64,000 nt of DNA, taken from NCBI GenBank assembly GCA_041905795.1, contig JAYRKL010000003.1:191927-255926 (forward strand), given 5' to 3'. Numbering within the stretch: position 1 is the stretch's first letter; each line of letters begins with the position of its first letter. The DNA is from SHVO01 sp041905795 (GTDB lineage: Bacteria; Pseudomonadota; Alphaproteobacteria; Rhodospirillales; Rhodospirillaceae). The notes beneath the pieces are model-generated. The model was not told where the DNA came from, ran no database searches, and was given only the letters and a program-made list of their open reading frames with translations. Made by a program: the position numbers and the translations under genes. Below, one piece after another: positions 1-8,268 of this stretch.

Positions 1-757
1 CGTTGCGGCCGTTGGCCAGCACGATCGGGAGCGCGGCCAGTTCCGCCGCCTGCTTGACCGTGGCGATGGTGCGCACCGCCTGTTCGGCGCCGCCGATCTG
101 GCCGCGGCCGCCGGAGGCTTCCTGCTGCACCTGGCGCAGCGCGCGGCTGATCTGGCCGGCAGTGATGCCGAGGCCGGTGACCTTGACCGGGTCCAGCTGC
201 ACCTGCACTTCGCGCTGCACGCCGCCGATGCGTTCGAACTTGCCGACGCCCGGCGTGGCGAGGATGGAGCGGGCGACGGTGTCGTCGACGAACCACGACA
301 GCGCCTCCTCGTCCATGCGCGTCGAGCTGACGGCATAGGCCAGCATGTATTGTCCATTCACCGTGACGGAGCTGATGATCGGCGGCTGCATGTCCGCCGG
401 CAGGTCGCCGCGGCTCTGGTCGACGGCGTTCTTGGTCTCGGCCACGGCGTCGGACAGGTTCTTGGAGAGTTCGAACTCGACCAGGATCGAGACGCGGCCG
501 CTGGTGACGGTGGTGCGCAGGTGCTTGAGCCCCTGGAGGGTGGAGAGCGAATCCTCCACCCGGCGCGCGATCTCGGTTTCCAATTGGGCGGGCGCCGCCC
601 CCGGCTGCGACAGCGTGACCGTCACCGTCGGCAGGTCGATGTCGGGGAAGTTCTGGATCGGCAGGCGCGAGAAACCGTATAGCCCGGCAAACGCCAGCAG
701 CGCGAACAGCAGGATCGTCGGAACCGGGTTGCGGATCGACCAGGTGGCGAAATTCAT
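1..757 (-). CDS. RND efflux pump inner-membrane permease (AcrB/MexB-like), N-terminal part
   Basis: Only the first 252 or so residues lie in the window; the rest runs off the left edge. The reverse strand reads from an ATG at 757 into MNFATWSIRNPVPTILLF, the usual N terminus of RND transporters: a first membrane helix, then the porter (pore) domain with FPDIDLPTVTV and a long alpha/beta stretch. The family exports drugs, dyes or metals using the proton gradient, in complex with a periplasmic adaptor and an outer-membrane channel. The start overlaps the stop of the upstream adaptor gene by one base (TAATG), so translation is probably coupled. Substrate cannot be deduced. The matching outer-membrane factor is not next to it; a NodT-type one lies 37 kb away. 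Confidence 0.93.
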   Translation of the reverse strand, partial: MNFATWSIRNPVPTILLFALLAFAGLYGFSRLPIQNFPDIDLPTVTVTLSQPGAAPAQLETEIARRVEDSLSTLQGLKHLRTTVTSGRVSILVEFELSKNLSDAVAETKNAVDQSRGDLPADMQPPIISSVTVNGQYMLAYAVSSTRMDEEALSWFVDDTVARSILATPGVGKFERIGGVQREVQVQLDPVKVTGLGITAGQISRALRQVQQEASGGRGQIGGAEQAVRTIATVKQAAELAALPIVLANGRN

Positions 758-1890
758 TAGTGGAGCGCCCCTCTGCTGATCACCGGCTCGACCACGCGCA
801 CGGCGTCGCCGTCGTTGAGGAAGCCCGAACCGCGCACCGCGAGGCGCGCGCCGTCGTCGAGGCCGCTGACGATCTCGATTTCTTGGCCTTCGCGCCGGCC
901 CACGTCCACCGCGCGCAGCACGACCTTGGCCGTACCGTCGCCGGCCGGCGTGTTGGCGAGTTCCAGCACATAATTGCGTCCGTCGCGCAAGACCACCGCT
1001 TCCGCCGGGACCACCAGCGCCGGCGCCTGCCCGATGGCGATGCGGCCGACGGCGTACATTCCGGCGCGGGCCTCGGAGTCCGCGGCGATATCGGCATAGA
1101 CCAGGCCGAGACGCGAGTCGGCGTTGAGGGTGGGCGAAGCCTGCCGCACCACCGCCGACGCCACCGCGCCGCTGGGCAGGGCCAGGCTCACCGCCTGGCC
1201 GGGCTGGATCTGGGAGATCTGCTTGGCCGACAGCTCGCCGCGCCATTCCAGGCGGTTTTGCCGCACCAGGCGGAACAGCTCCTGTCCGGTGTTGGCGACG
1301 CTGCCGATGGTGGCGTTGCGCGCGCTGATGGCACCGTCGTCGGGAGCCACGACATCGGTGTAGCGGATCTGCAGGCGCTTGGCGTCGAGCAGCGCGCGGG
1401 TGGTCTTCACCTGGGTCTCGAGCTGCAGGATGTTCTGGTCGCTGATGAAGCCGTTGGTCTTGAGGGAGATCGCGCGCTTGTGGTTGGCGTCCGCCTGCTC
1501 GTAGTTCGCCAGCGCCAGCGCCTCATCGGCCCGGAGCAGCGCCTGGTTGATGCGCGCCAGCACCTGGCCTTTCTTCACCTGGTCGCCAACGTTCACGAGT
1601 ACCTCTGTTATCTGGTAGCCGCTGATCTGGGCGCTGACGATCGCCTCCTGCCACGGCGCGATGGCGCCGGGCACTTCCAGGGTGGTGGCCCAGGTGGCGC
1701 GGTGCGGCGACGCCGCCGTGACGGTCAGGGCAGCCGCGGTCGAAGCCGCCGCCACGGGCGGCTTCGGCGCACGCGCCTTGACCACGACGCCGGTCGCGAT
1801 CAGGCCAAGTGCTATGACCGCGCCGGCGATGAACAGTTTTTTCCGCCCGGCGGTTTGCATGGAGTTTTCGATCATCGTGGGGCCGATCAT
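757..1890 (-). CDS. RND efflux periplasmic adaptor (membrane fusion protein, HlyD/MexA type)
   Basis: This 377-residue protein has an N-terminal anchor or signal helix (about residues 19-38). A lipoyl-like half (about 80-118, with VGDQVKKGQVLARIN) and a helical hairpin (about 119-175) follow, then beta-barrel and membrane-proximal domains. This is the standard layout of adaptors bridging RND pumps to an outer-membrane channel. Its ATG overlaps the MarR gene stop (ATGA) and its stop overlaps the pump start, so regulator, adaptor and pump form one operon. Met8 or Met11 are other possible starts, since the signal-like region begins after Met11; the overlapping first ATG is kept because of its coupling to the upstream gene. 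Confidence 0.92.
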   Translation of the reverse strand: MIGPTMIENSMQTAGRKKLFIAGAVIALGLIATGVVVKARAPKPPVAAASTAAALTVTAASPHRATWATTLEVPGAIAPWQEAIVSAQISGYQITEVLVNVGDQVKKGQVLARINQALLRADEALALANYEQADANHKRAISLKTNGFISDQNILQLETQVKTTRALLDAKRLQIRYTDVVAPDDGAISARNATIGSVANTGQELFRLVRQNRLEWRGELSAKQISQIQPGQAVSLALPSGAVASAVVRQASPTLNADSRLGLVYADIAADSEARAGMYAVGRIAIGQAPALVVPAEAVVLRDGRNYVLELANTPAGDGTAKVVLRAVDVGRREGQEIEIVSGLDDGARLAVRGSGFLNDGDAVRVVEPVISRGALH

Positions 1891-2318
1891 TTGAGGTTCG
1901 CGGTGATTTTGCGGAACAGGCTGAGCAGGGTGTCTTGTTCGGCGATCGAGAGCGCGCTGAGGAATTTGTCCATCAGCTGCATATGGGCCTCGCGCGCCAC
2001 CTTGTAGAGCTTGGCGCCGGCGCGGGTCAGCGCCACTTCGACCACGCGCCGGTCCTGCTTCTGCCGGTCGCGCGAGACGAATTTCTTGTTTTCCAGCTTG
2101 TCGATCACGGCGGTCATGCTGCTCAGCGAAAGATGCAGGCTGCCGGCGATGGCGCTCATGGTCATGGGGCCCTTGGAGCCGATGCTGATCAGCGCGTGGA
2201 TTTCCTGCACGTTGAGCACGCCCATGGTCTTGGAGTTGCGCTTGTCGACGCGCTGGAGCTTTTCGCGGATCTCGCGGATGTAGCCGGCAAGCTCCTGCGA
2301 TTTTTCGGCGACGGCCAT
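1887..2318 (-). CDS. MarR-family transcriptional regulator
   Basis: The call is a 143-residue protein starting at MAVAEKSQ (ATG at 2318), a normal MarR length. An open frame continues upstream to 2504, but that extra 62 residues is proline/histidine-rich and unlike the family. A winged helix-turn-helix spans about residues 35-100, with recognition helix SLSSMTAVIDKLE and a basic wing RDRQKQDRR. MarR proteins usually repress their own efflux operon and release DNA on binding a small aromatic ligand. It is first in the operon, before the adaptor and pump, which fits autoregulation. No strong Shine-Dalgarno is visible before the chosen start, so the start is moderately certain. Confidence 0.88.
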   Translation of the reverse strand: MAVAEKSQELAGYIREIREKLQRVDKRNSKTMGVLNVQEIHALISIGSKGPMTMSAIAGSLHLSLSSMTAVIDKLENKKFVSRDRQKQDRRVVEVALTRAGAKLYKVAREAHMQLMDKFLSALSIAEQDTLLSLFRKITANLK

Positions 2319-2826
2319 TACTTCGAAATCCGAACTATTTGCTTTGCGAAGGGTTATAGGGGAACGGCTTTCGTGAACCCAGCGGATTTTCGTGAAATTC
2401 CGTGCATGTCTGCCCGGCGGGGGTGGGAGGGCCGGGGCGTGCGGCGCGGTGTCGGCATGAGCGGTCATGACCCCGTAACAGCAAACCCTATGCCAGAGGC
2501 GCATATTTATAAGTCATTGATTTATAATATTAAATTATTATTGGCACGGTTGGCCGCGGCGCAAAAGGCCTACTTGTTCGCGCCGCCGCGCATTTAATCG
2601 CGAAAACCGGACTCCCGCCAAAACCGAAAGCTTCGGATCTCCGCTGCGAATCTCGGCCAATCAATAAGGTGTTAGGCTGAGCCGGGGGCGACGGCCGGTC
2701 GCCGGACACTAGAGCATGATCGAGTCATATTGAATCGGGATCATGCTCTAGTCTTTTTTGGTTTGGTCACATTTTCTGCGATGAACCGGCATCCACTTCA
2801 TCGGAAAATGCTCTAGGGGGGCTTGC
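2319..2826. other. Noncoding interval between the divergent MarR operon and amidohydrolase
   Basis: No credible gene is seen here. From about 2498 to 2541 the sequence is strongly AT-rich, unlike its surroundings, and is the likeliest place for promoters of the divergent units. A compact palindromic repeat occupies 2709-2816. The extended open frames reading through this interval show no family signature. Confidence 0.5.
2709..2816. repeat. Composite palindromic repeat, copy 1 of the dispersed family
   Basis: Two hairpins lie side by side. The first has perfect 13-base arms, CTAGAGCATGATC (2709-2721) and GATCATGCTCTAG (2739-2751). The second pairs CATTTTC plus CGATGAA (2770-2785) with TTCATCG plus GAAAATG (2797-2810), around a core resembling AACCGGCATCCACTTC. 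The core and flanking GATGCTCT-like ends match the copies at 34.3 and 56.3 kb. Such elements are widespread in alphaproteobacteria; their function is not established. It ends about ten bases before the amidohydrolase start. Confidence 0.8.
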
Positions 2827-4242
2827 ATGACGCGTCTTCTTTTGGCGGCGGTTCTGGTGCTGTGGGCGGGAGCGGCGCAGGCGCAATCCCAGAAGGCGTC
2901 CGACCCGCCGGTATTCCTGTCGGGCGCCACCTTGATCGACGTGGTGCGCGGCGAGGCCTATGCCGACATGGGCGTGGTGCTGGAGGGCGGCAAGATCACC
3001 GGCCTGTTCTTCGACTTCCCCTACAACGCCGCGCGCATTCCCGCCAACGCGGTGCGCGTCAATCTCAAGGGCAAGTTCCTGATCCCCGGCATGATGGACC
3101 TGCATGTCCACGCGCCGCACAGCTACAAGAACGTCGACATCAACCTGCCCCACTACCTGAAGATGTTCCTGGCCGGCGGGGTGACGACAGTCCGCGCCAT
3201 GGGCGACCGTCAGGAAAACCTGGTCCGCATCAAGAACGACATCGACGAAGGCCGCATCGGCGGCCCCAATATGATCATCGGCTCGTTCCCGCCCATCGAG
3301 CAGGCGCCCGGCTTCCCGCGCCTGGAGCGCACCGACATCGTCAACACGCCGCTGGAGGCCCGCGCGCTCACCCGCGACTACATCTTCAAGGGCGCCCGGT
3401 GGGTGAAGTTCTACAATTACGTCGACGCCGAGATGACCGCCGCCGTGGTGGAGGAAGCCCACCGGCACGGCGCGAAGGTGTTCGGCCACTTCGCCATGCT
3501 CGGCGCCGCCGGCGCGGCGCGCCTCGGTGTGGACAGCATCGAGCATATGACCGCCCTGCTCCAGGAAACCTTGGGCTACCAGGATAGTCTGGCTTTGGAG
3601 GACATCGGCTACTACCGCGGCTTTGTGCAATGGGACAAGGCCAACGAGAAGAAGCTGGACGAGATTTTCAAGGTCATGGTCGAGCATAAGACCGCGCTGA
3701 TCCCGACCATCACCATCCAGAATGTCGCCGCCGATCCCGAGGGCATCGCCAAGACCAGCCAGCCCTGGTTCGATCTCTACCAGAAGGAGATCATGATCGC
3801 CTATGAGAAGGACCCGCTGCGTGTCGCCGCGGTCTACGACTTCAGGAACGTGAAGGAGCGCTGGAAGGGCAGCATGCTGGCCCAGGCCAAACAGGTGGCG
3901 CGCTTCGTGAAAATGGGAGGCCGCGTCGGCACCGGCTCCGACCTGGAGCCCGCGCCGCCGATCGTGCCGGGCCTCAGCATCCACCAGGAACTGGAATGGT
4001 ATGTGCTGGGCGGCATGACGCCCCTGGAAGCCTTGCGCACCGCCACCATTGGGTCGGCCGAGATCCTGGGCTGGCAGGACCGCTTCGGCTCCATCGAGAT
4101 CGGCAAGCAGGCCGACATCGTGGTGGTGAACGGCAATCCCCTCACCGACATCAAGCAGGTCGGCAATATCGACACCGTGGTGCAGGCCGGCCGGGTTTAT
4201 AAAATCAGCGAACTCAAGGCCCAGCTGAAGAGCGGATCTTAA
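2827..4242 (+). CDS. Secreted amidohydrolase-family protein
   Basis: This 471-residue protein begins with a clear signal peptide (LLLAAVLVLWAGAAQAQ, cleavage near residue 20). The metal-dependent amidohydrolase fold follows: HVH at residues 93-95 after a PGMMDL strand, later histidines in KVFGHFAM and SIEHMTAL, and a GTGSD segment holding the probable catalytic Asp. The C terminus (GSIEIGKQADIVVVNGNPL) is the composite beta-sandwich typical of imidazolonepropionase/prolidase-like members. The enzyme probably hydrolyses an amide or cyclic amide in the periplasm; the substrate is unknown. A G-rich Shine-Dalgarno (2815-2821) precedes the ATG. Its 3-prime end overlaps the convergent ArsC-like gene by four bases. 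Confidence 0.85.
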   Translation: MTRLLLAAVLVLWAGAAQAQSQKASDPPVFLSGATLIDVVRGEAYADMGVVLEGGKITGLFFDFPYNAARIPANAVRVNLKGKFLIPGMMDLHVHAPHSYKNVDINLPHYLKMFLAGGVTTVRAMGDRQENLVRIKNDIDEGRIGGPNMIIGSFPPIEQAPGFPRLERTDIVNTPLEARALTRDYIFKGARWVKFYNYVDAEMTAAVVEEAHRHGAKVFGHFAMLGAAGAARLGVDSIEHMTALLQETLGYQDSLALEDIGYYRGFVQWDKANEKKLDEIFKVMVEHKTALIPTITIQNVAADPEGIAKTSQPWFDLYQKEIMIAYEKDPLRVAAVYDFRNVKERWKGSMLAQAKQVARFVKMGGRVGTGSDLEPAPPIVPGLSIHQELEWYVLGGMTPLEALRTATIGSAEILGWQDRFGSIEIGKQADIVVVNGNPLTDIKQVGNIDTVVQAGRVYKISELKAQLKSGS

Positions 4243-4592
4243 CCTTTAAGGGCGGCGGCGTAAGCGTCGGGCTTGAAACCGACCAGCAGTTTGCCGCCGC
4301 CAAGGTCGAGCACCGGGCGTTTGATCATCGACGGCTGATCGAGCATCAGCGCGATGGCCTTGGCTTCGGTGACGCCGGCCTTGTCCTTGTCCGGCAGTTT
4401 CTTGAAGGTGGTGCCGGCGCGGTTGAGCAGGGTCTCCCAGCCGACATTCTTGCTCCATGTCTCCAGCCGCGCGCGGTCGATGCCGGCGGTCTTGTAGTCG
4501 TGGAAGCCGTAGGCGACGCCTTTCTGCTCCAGCCATGCGCGTGCCTTCTTGATGGTGTCGCAGTTCTTGATGCCGTACATGGTCAACGCCAT
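4239..4592 (-). CDS. ArsC/Spx-family thioredoxin-fold protein (YffB-like)
   Basis: A 117-residue protein of the ArsC-like family. The N-terminal YGIKNCDTIKKARAWL places one cysteine at residue 11 in the usual NCDT site, and the C-terminal half carries the KRPVLDL-like strand (IKRPVLDLGGG). YffB-type members are thought to act as glutathione-dependent thiol reductases rather than true arsenate reductases. No ars genes are nearby. The start at 4592 is preferred over an upstream frame because GAGG lies about ten bases ahead of it. It follows the MFS gene by seven bases, so the two are probably co-transcribed. Confidence 0.85.
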   Translation of the reverse strand: MALTMYGIKNCDTIKKARAWLEQKGVAYGFHDYKTAGIDRARLETWSKNVGWETLLNRAGTTFKKLPDKDKAGVTEAKAIALMLDQPSMIKRPVLDLGGGKLLVGFKPDAYAAALKG

Positions 4593-4599
4593 GGCAACC

Positions 4600-5865
4600 T
4601 CAGGCTGATTGAGAAGACCGGCGCGCATCCGCGCGCGACAGATAAAACGACAGGCACCCCATGGCAATGAACAGCCCGGCGGCGCTGAAGGCCAGGGACC
4701 AGTGGATGCCGACCAGGGTGCCGCCCAAACCCACCGTGACGCCGCTAAAGGCGCGCATGCCGAGGGCAGAGACGGTGTAGAGGCCGATGACGCGGCCGCG
4801 GATCTGGTCGGGCGCGTTCAACTGCACCAGGGCCTGGGCCATGGAGCTGAACGCCAGTTCGGTGAACCCGGCGACGAACAGGGCCATGAGCGCTACGATA
4901 TAAACCGAGGTGGTCGCGAACACCGCCAGCGCCACGCACCAGCCCATGACCAGCAGGAAGGCCGTGCGCGCCCGGGCCTGGAGCGCGCCGCTGCCTTCCA
5001 GCGCGATCCCCGCCGCCAGCGCGCCGGTGGCGTCGGCCGCCAGCAGCATACTGTAGAGAATGCCGACATCGCCGTGACCGAGGTCGCGCGCGAAGCCCGG
5101 CATCTGCGCCTGGTAGGAGTTACCGATCGCAAAGGATGCACAGGCCGCCAGCAGGCACATGGACAACAGCACCGGATTGCCGCCCACCACCCGCGCGGTC
5201 GAGATCACATCGGCGAGGCCGCGCAGCGCCGGGCGCGGCGCCGCGGGCGCCGTGCGGAAGCGCGGGCCGTAGGGCGCCTTCCACAGCCAGATCACCAGCG
5301 GCAGATAGATGGCGGCGTTGAACAGGATGCCGTTGACGGGTCCCAGCGCCAGCAGGATGGCGCCGCCGACGGCGGGGCCGAGCAGGAGGCCCATGTAGCG
5401 CGCCGTGGCGTTGAGGCGCACGGCGCTCTGCAGATGGTCCTTGCCGGCGATGTCGTGGATCAGGAGCTGGCTGGCCGGGCTCCACAGCACGCCGGCGAAG
5501 CCATGGACCACCAGCAGCACCTGGGCATGCCAGATCTCCAGGCTGTCGGTGAGGAAGAAGTAGCCCCAGCCCAGCGAGGCGCCCATGAACAGCGCCATGC
5601 CGATCTGGATCAGCCGCCGCGGGTCGAAGCGGTCGGCCAGCGCTCCGGAGATCACCGAGAAGAACAGATACGGCAGCCAATGCGACAGCACCGCGAAGCC
5701 GCCGAGGGCCGGCGACTGGAACTTCTGGAACACCATCCAGTAGCTGATCACATGCTCGATGCTGTCGGCCATCATCGCCAGGGCCGAACAGGTCAGATAG
5801 GCGCGAAAACCGGGATGGCGGAGCGCCGCGAAGGATGGCGGGCGCGGCGAAGGCGAGGACGACAC
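4600..5865 (-). CDS. MFS transporter
   Basis: A 421-residue major facilitator with about twelve hydrophobic segments and the loop-2 signature region SGALADRFDPRRLIQIG. It resembles the DHA3/EntS-like exporters that move small molecules out by proton antiport; the cargo is unknown. The start is taken as GTG at 5865, which has TCCGGAG eight bases upstream; a TTG further out (5901) would add a non-conserved tail. It is the first gene of a two-gene unit with the ArsC-like protein. Confidence 0.85.
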   Translation of the reverse strand: MSSSPSPRPPSFAALRHPGFRAYLTCSALAMMADSIEHVISYWMVFQKFQSPALGGFAVLSHWLPYLFFSVISGALADRFDPRRLIQIGMALFMGASLGWGYFFLTDSLEIWHAQVLLVVHGFAGVLWSPASQLLIHDIAGKDHLQSAVRLNATARYMGLLLGPAVGGAILLALGPVNGILFNAAIYLPLVIWLWKAPYGPRFRTAPAAPRPALRGLADVISTARVVGGNPVLLSMCLLAACASFAIGNSYQAQMPGFARDLGHGDVGILYSMLLAADATGALAAGIALEGSGALQARARTAFLLVMGWCVALAVFATTSVYIVALMALFVAGFTELAFSSMAQALVQLNAPDQIRGRVIGLYTVSALGMRAFSGVTVGLGGTLVGIHWSLAFSAAGLFIAMGCLSFYLSRADARRSSQSA

Positions 5866-5960
5866 GAAGCTTACTCCGGAGGGCGAGGCCGCCCTTGTCA
5901 ACGCCGCGGCCTCTCTGTCACATGGTATATGCGAAACGCGACCATGGGAGGAGAGCCTTC

Positions 5961-6260
5961 ATGACAGAGACCCGCAAGATCACCGCCCTGCTGATCGCCA
6001 AGCCGGGCAAGGCGGCGGAGTTGGAAGCGCTGATCCGCGGCATGGTCGGGCCCTGCCGGGCCGAGCCCGGAAACCTGCGCTGGGATGTCTGGCAGGACCG
6101 GGATGACCCCAACCGGTTCGTGCTGGACGAACTGTATGCCGACGATGCCGCCGTGGCCGCCCACCGTGCCAGCGCGCATTTCCTGAACTATGCCGGAAAG
6201 ATCGGCGATCTCGCGGACCGCACGCCGATTGTCTCCAAGCCCTACGACGTGGCCGGCTAG
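5961..6260 (+). CDS. Antibiotic biosynthesis monooxygenase (ABM)-domain protein
   Basis: This 99-residue protein has the dimeric ferredoxin-like ABM fold: ITALLIAKPGKAAELEALI, then PGNLRWDVWQDRDDPNRFVLDELYADDAA and HFLNYAGKIGDL. Members act as cofactor-independent quinone-forming oxygenases, as haem-degrading enzymes or simply as ligand-binding dimers; which applies here is not visible. The start follows a strong GGAGGAG (5947-5953). An upstream in-frame extension to 5835 is out of character and discarded. It diverges from the MFS gene. Confidence 0.85.
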   Translation: MTETRKITALLIAKPGKAAELEALIRGMVGPCRAEPGNLRWDVWQDRDDPNRFVLDELYADDAAVAAHRASAHFLNYAGKIGDLADRTPIVSKPYDVAG

Positions 6261-6428
6261 CCTGGCGAAGGGCGGCAGCTGAACCGCAAGGAGCCGGAAT
6301 CTCCGGCGGGAGTGAGGCACGGGGTCAATGTGGCGGGCGGGCGGGTTGTTCCGGGCGCGCCGCTTTTAAATCATGCTGGACGAAGCCGGGCGTGGGAGCT
6401 TTACCCCCGAAGCGTCCGCGGCGAGTCA

Positions 6429-7079
6429 TCAACCCGCCGATGTGGCCTCGAACAGGGCCAGTTGCGCCGCGAACGCCCGCTTGAAGGCGGGCCGGGCTTC
6501 GCCCCTGGCGACATAGGCCGCAAGATTGGGAGTGTCGTTCAGGAAGCCGGAACTGTTCAGCCGACGCATGACACCGATCATCATCAAATCCCCGGCGCTG
6601 AAGGCGCCGTCGAGCCAGTCGGCCGTGCCCAGGCGGTTGGAGAGTTCGGCCAGCCGGTCGCGGAGCGGTTTTTCGACTAGAGGCATTCGCGCCTCGGCCC
6701 ACGGCTTGTCGCGCTCGAAAAGTTTGGCCGTGGTGAAATTGACGATGGGCGGCTCGATGGTGCTCAGCGCCGCGAACATCCAGGTGATGGCGCGAGCGCG
6801 GGCAGCGGCGTCTGTAGGCAACAGGCCCGGGTACCTTTCCGCGATGTGGAGCACGATGGAGCCGGATTCGAACAGCACCAGATCGCCATCCTCGTAGGTG
6901 GGGATCTGCCCAAACGGCTGGAGTTTGCGGTGCGCGGCTTCTCGGTTCTGGCCGAACGGAACCGGGCGCACGTCATAGGGTTGGCCCACCTCCTCCAGAG
7001 CCCAGCGCACCTGCATATCGCGCGCAAGGCCCCGGCCACGGTCGGGCGAGCCGCCGAAAGCGGTGATCGTCGGTTTCAT
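6429..7079 (-). CDS. Glutathione S-transferase family protein
   Basis: A 216-residue two-domain GST. The thioredoxin-like half has the cis-Pro segment GQIPTYEDG (Pro60) and the glutathione gamma-Glu contact ESGSIVLHIAERYP (Glu71-Ser72). An all-helical half with AFSAGDLMMIGVMRRL follows. The enzyme likely conjugates or reduces electrophiles with glutathione in the cytoplasm. The catalytic Ser/Tyr near the N terminus cannot be assigned with certainty. CGGAG lies eight bases ahead of the ATG. Gene neighbours (ABM, RidA) fit a loose detoxification theme but are not one operon. Confidence 0.9.
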   Translation of the reverse strand: MKPTITAFGGSPDRGRGLARDMQVRWALEEVGQPYDVRPVPFGQNREAAHRKLQPFGQIPTYEDGDLVLFESGSIVLHIAERYPGLLPTDAAARARAITWMFAALSTIEPPIVNFTTAKLFERDKPWAEARMPLVEKPLRDRLAELSNRLGTADWLDGAFSAGDLMMIGVMRRLNSSGFLNDTPNLAAYVARGEARPAFKRAFAAQLALFEATSAG

Positions 7080-7147
7080 CGGGCATCTCCGGCGTTCGTG
7101 GTGCCCGAAGGATAACCAATCCGGGGACCATGCTCTACCGCCGCGCC

Positions 7148-7534
7148 CTATTTCGCGGCGGCGATCACTTCAACCTCCAGCAGCATATCGGGCCACACCA
7201 GCTGGGGAATGATCAGCAGCATCGAGGCGGGCTTCGCGTCGCCCAGGCACTGCCGGCGGATCTTGGCGTAGGGCTTAATGTCGTCAGGGCGGATCAGATA
7301 TTGGGTGACCTTGACGATATCCGCCGCCGTCATGCCGGCTTTGTCGAGAACGGCGAGAATGTGTTTCCAGGCCAGCTCCGCTTGGCCTTCGATATCCTTG
7401 GGCAGCTCACCGGCGGCCGTGAGGCCCGGCGTGCCCGACGTGATCAGCCAGCGCAGGCCGGGCGCAGCCTCCACCGCGTCGCTGTAAAACCCGATCTGGC
7501 TGGCGACGCCGATATCGTGAGCCTTATGCGCCAT
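7148..7534 (-). CDS. RidA/YjgF-family protein
   Basis: A 128-residue single-domain RidA-type protein containing WLITSGTPGL, a central AWKHILAVLDKAGMTAADIVKVTQYL helix-strand and the C-terminal PDMLLEVEVIAA. RidA proteins hydrolyse reactive enamine/imine intermediates; many paralogues instead work in specific catabolic routes. A canonical AGGAGGG precedes the ATG. The gene is divergent from a TetR regulator with two operator-like palindromes in the 101-base gap, so it is a likely target of that regulator. Confidence 0.88.
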   Translation of the reverse strand: MAHKAHDIGVASQIGFYSDAVEAAPGLRWLITSGTPGLTAAGELPKDIEGQAELAWKHILAVLDKAGMTAADIVKVTQYLIRPDDIKPYAKIRRQCLGDAKPASMLLIIPQLVWPDMLLEVEVIAAAK

Positions 7535-7571
7535 GGATTCCCTCCTGCGATTGAGTGGCTTGCAAGCGCGC

Positions 7572-7619
7572 GGTACTAGTCAGTACCATAATCGGAAATT
7601 TGTGGTACCGTACAGTACC
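7572..7619. promoter_or_regulatory. Paired operator for the TetR regulator
   Basis: Two 16-base inverted repeats with the same design lie between the divergent RidA and TetR genes. GGTACTAGTCAGTACC (7572-7587) has perfect 6-base arms around four bases. GGTACCGTACAGTACC (7604-7619) has one mismatch from the same arms. Their spacing of 32 bases, about three helical turns, suits two regulator dimers on one face of the DNA. The placement suggests simultaneous control of both genes. Confidence 0.75.
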
Positions 7620-7635
7620 ATTTCACAGAGGTTTG

Positions 7636-8268
7636 ATGTCAGACCGGCGCCATCGCTCCATGTTGAATGACGGCGAAACCGAGGTTCGGGGCCGCATCCT
7701 CGCGGCCGCCTTCGCGGCGTTCATGAAGAAAGGCTTCGCCGCTGCCGGTACCGCCGAGATCGCCGCCCGCGCCCGCGTCTCGAAGCGCGAGATCTATGCC
7801 TTGTTCGGCAATAAGCAGGGCCTGCTGCTGGCCTGCATCACGGAGCGGGTGCGGCGCCTGCACCTGCCCACCGACCTGCCGGTGCCCGGCGACCGCGAGA
7901 CTCTGGCGCAGGTGCTGACCACCTTCGGCCAGCAGCTCATCAAGGAAATCAGCGACCCGGCGGTGGTGGCGGTGTTTCGGCTGGCGGTGGCCGAAGCCAT
8001 GCGCACCCGTGAAGTCGCGCAGGCGTTGGAGTCCATCGGCCGCCAAGCGGTGCAGGAGGCCCTGGGCGCCATCATGGCGCAGGCGCAAGAGTCAGGCCTG
8101 GTGCAAGGCCGCCCCGCCGCCTGCGCCGAACAATTCAGCGGTTTGCTGTGGGGGAGTTTGATGATCAGCCTGCTGCTGGGCGTGGCCAAGCGCCCGGATG
8201 CGCAGGAGATCGAAGCACGGGCGCAGGATGCGGCGGCGGCCTTCTTGCGGCTTCACGCCCGGCGCTAG
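7636..8268 (+). CDS. TetR/AcrR-family transcriptional regulator
   Basis: A 210-residue protein with an N-terminal TetR helix-turn-helix (about residues 17-63: RILAAAFAAFMKKGF, then TAEIAARARVSKREIYALFGNKQGLL) and a helical ligand/dimer domain. It has the length and layout of a ligand-released repressor. The ATG at 7636 is chosen; the longer frame to 7555 would run through the palindromic operators, which makes it unlikely. AGAGG lies slightly close to the start. Likely targets are itself and the divergent RidA gene. Confidence 0.88.
   Translation: MSDRRHRSMLNDGETEVRGRILAAAFAAFMKKGFAAAGTAEIAARARVSKREIYALFGNKQGLLLACITERVRRLHLPTDLPVPGDRETLAQVLTTFGQQLIKEISDPAVVAVFRLAVAEAMRTREVAQALESIGRQAVQEALGAIMAQAQESGLVQGRPAACAEQFSGLLWGSLMISLLLGVAKRPDAQEIEARAQDAAAAFLRLHARR

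Noticed and set aside
2320..2345. Imperfect CTTCG...CGAAG repeat ahead of the MarR start
   Set aside because: Arms are too short and imperfect to claim a MarR operator.
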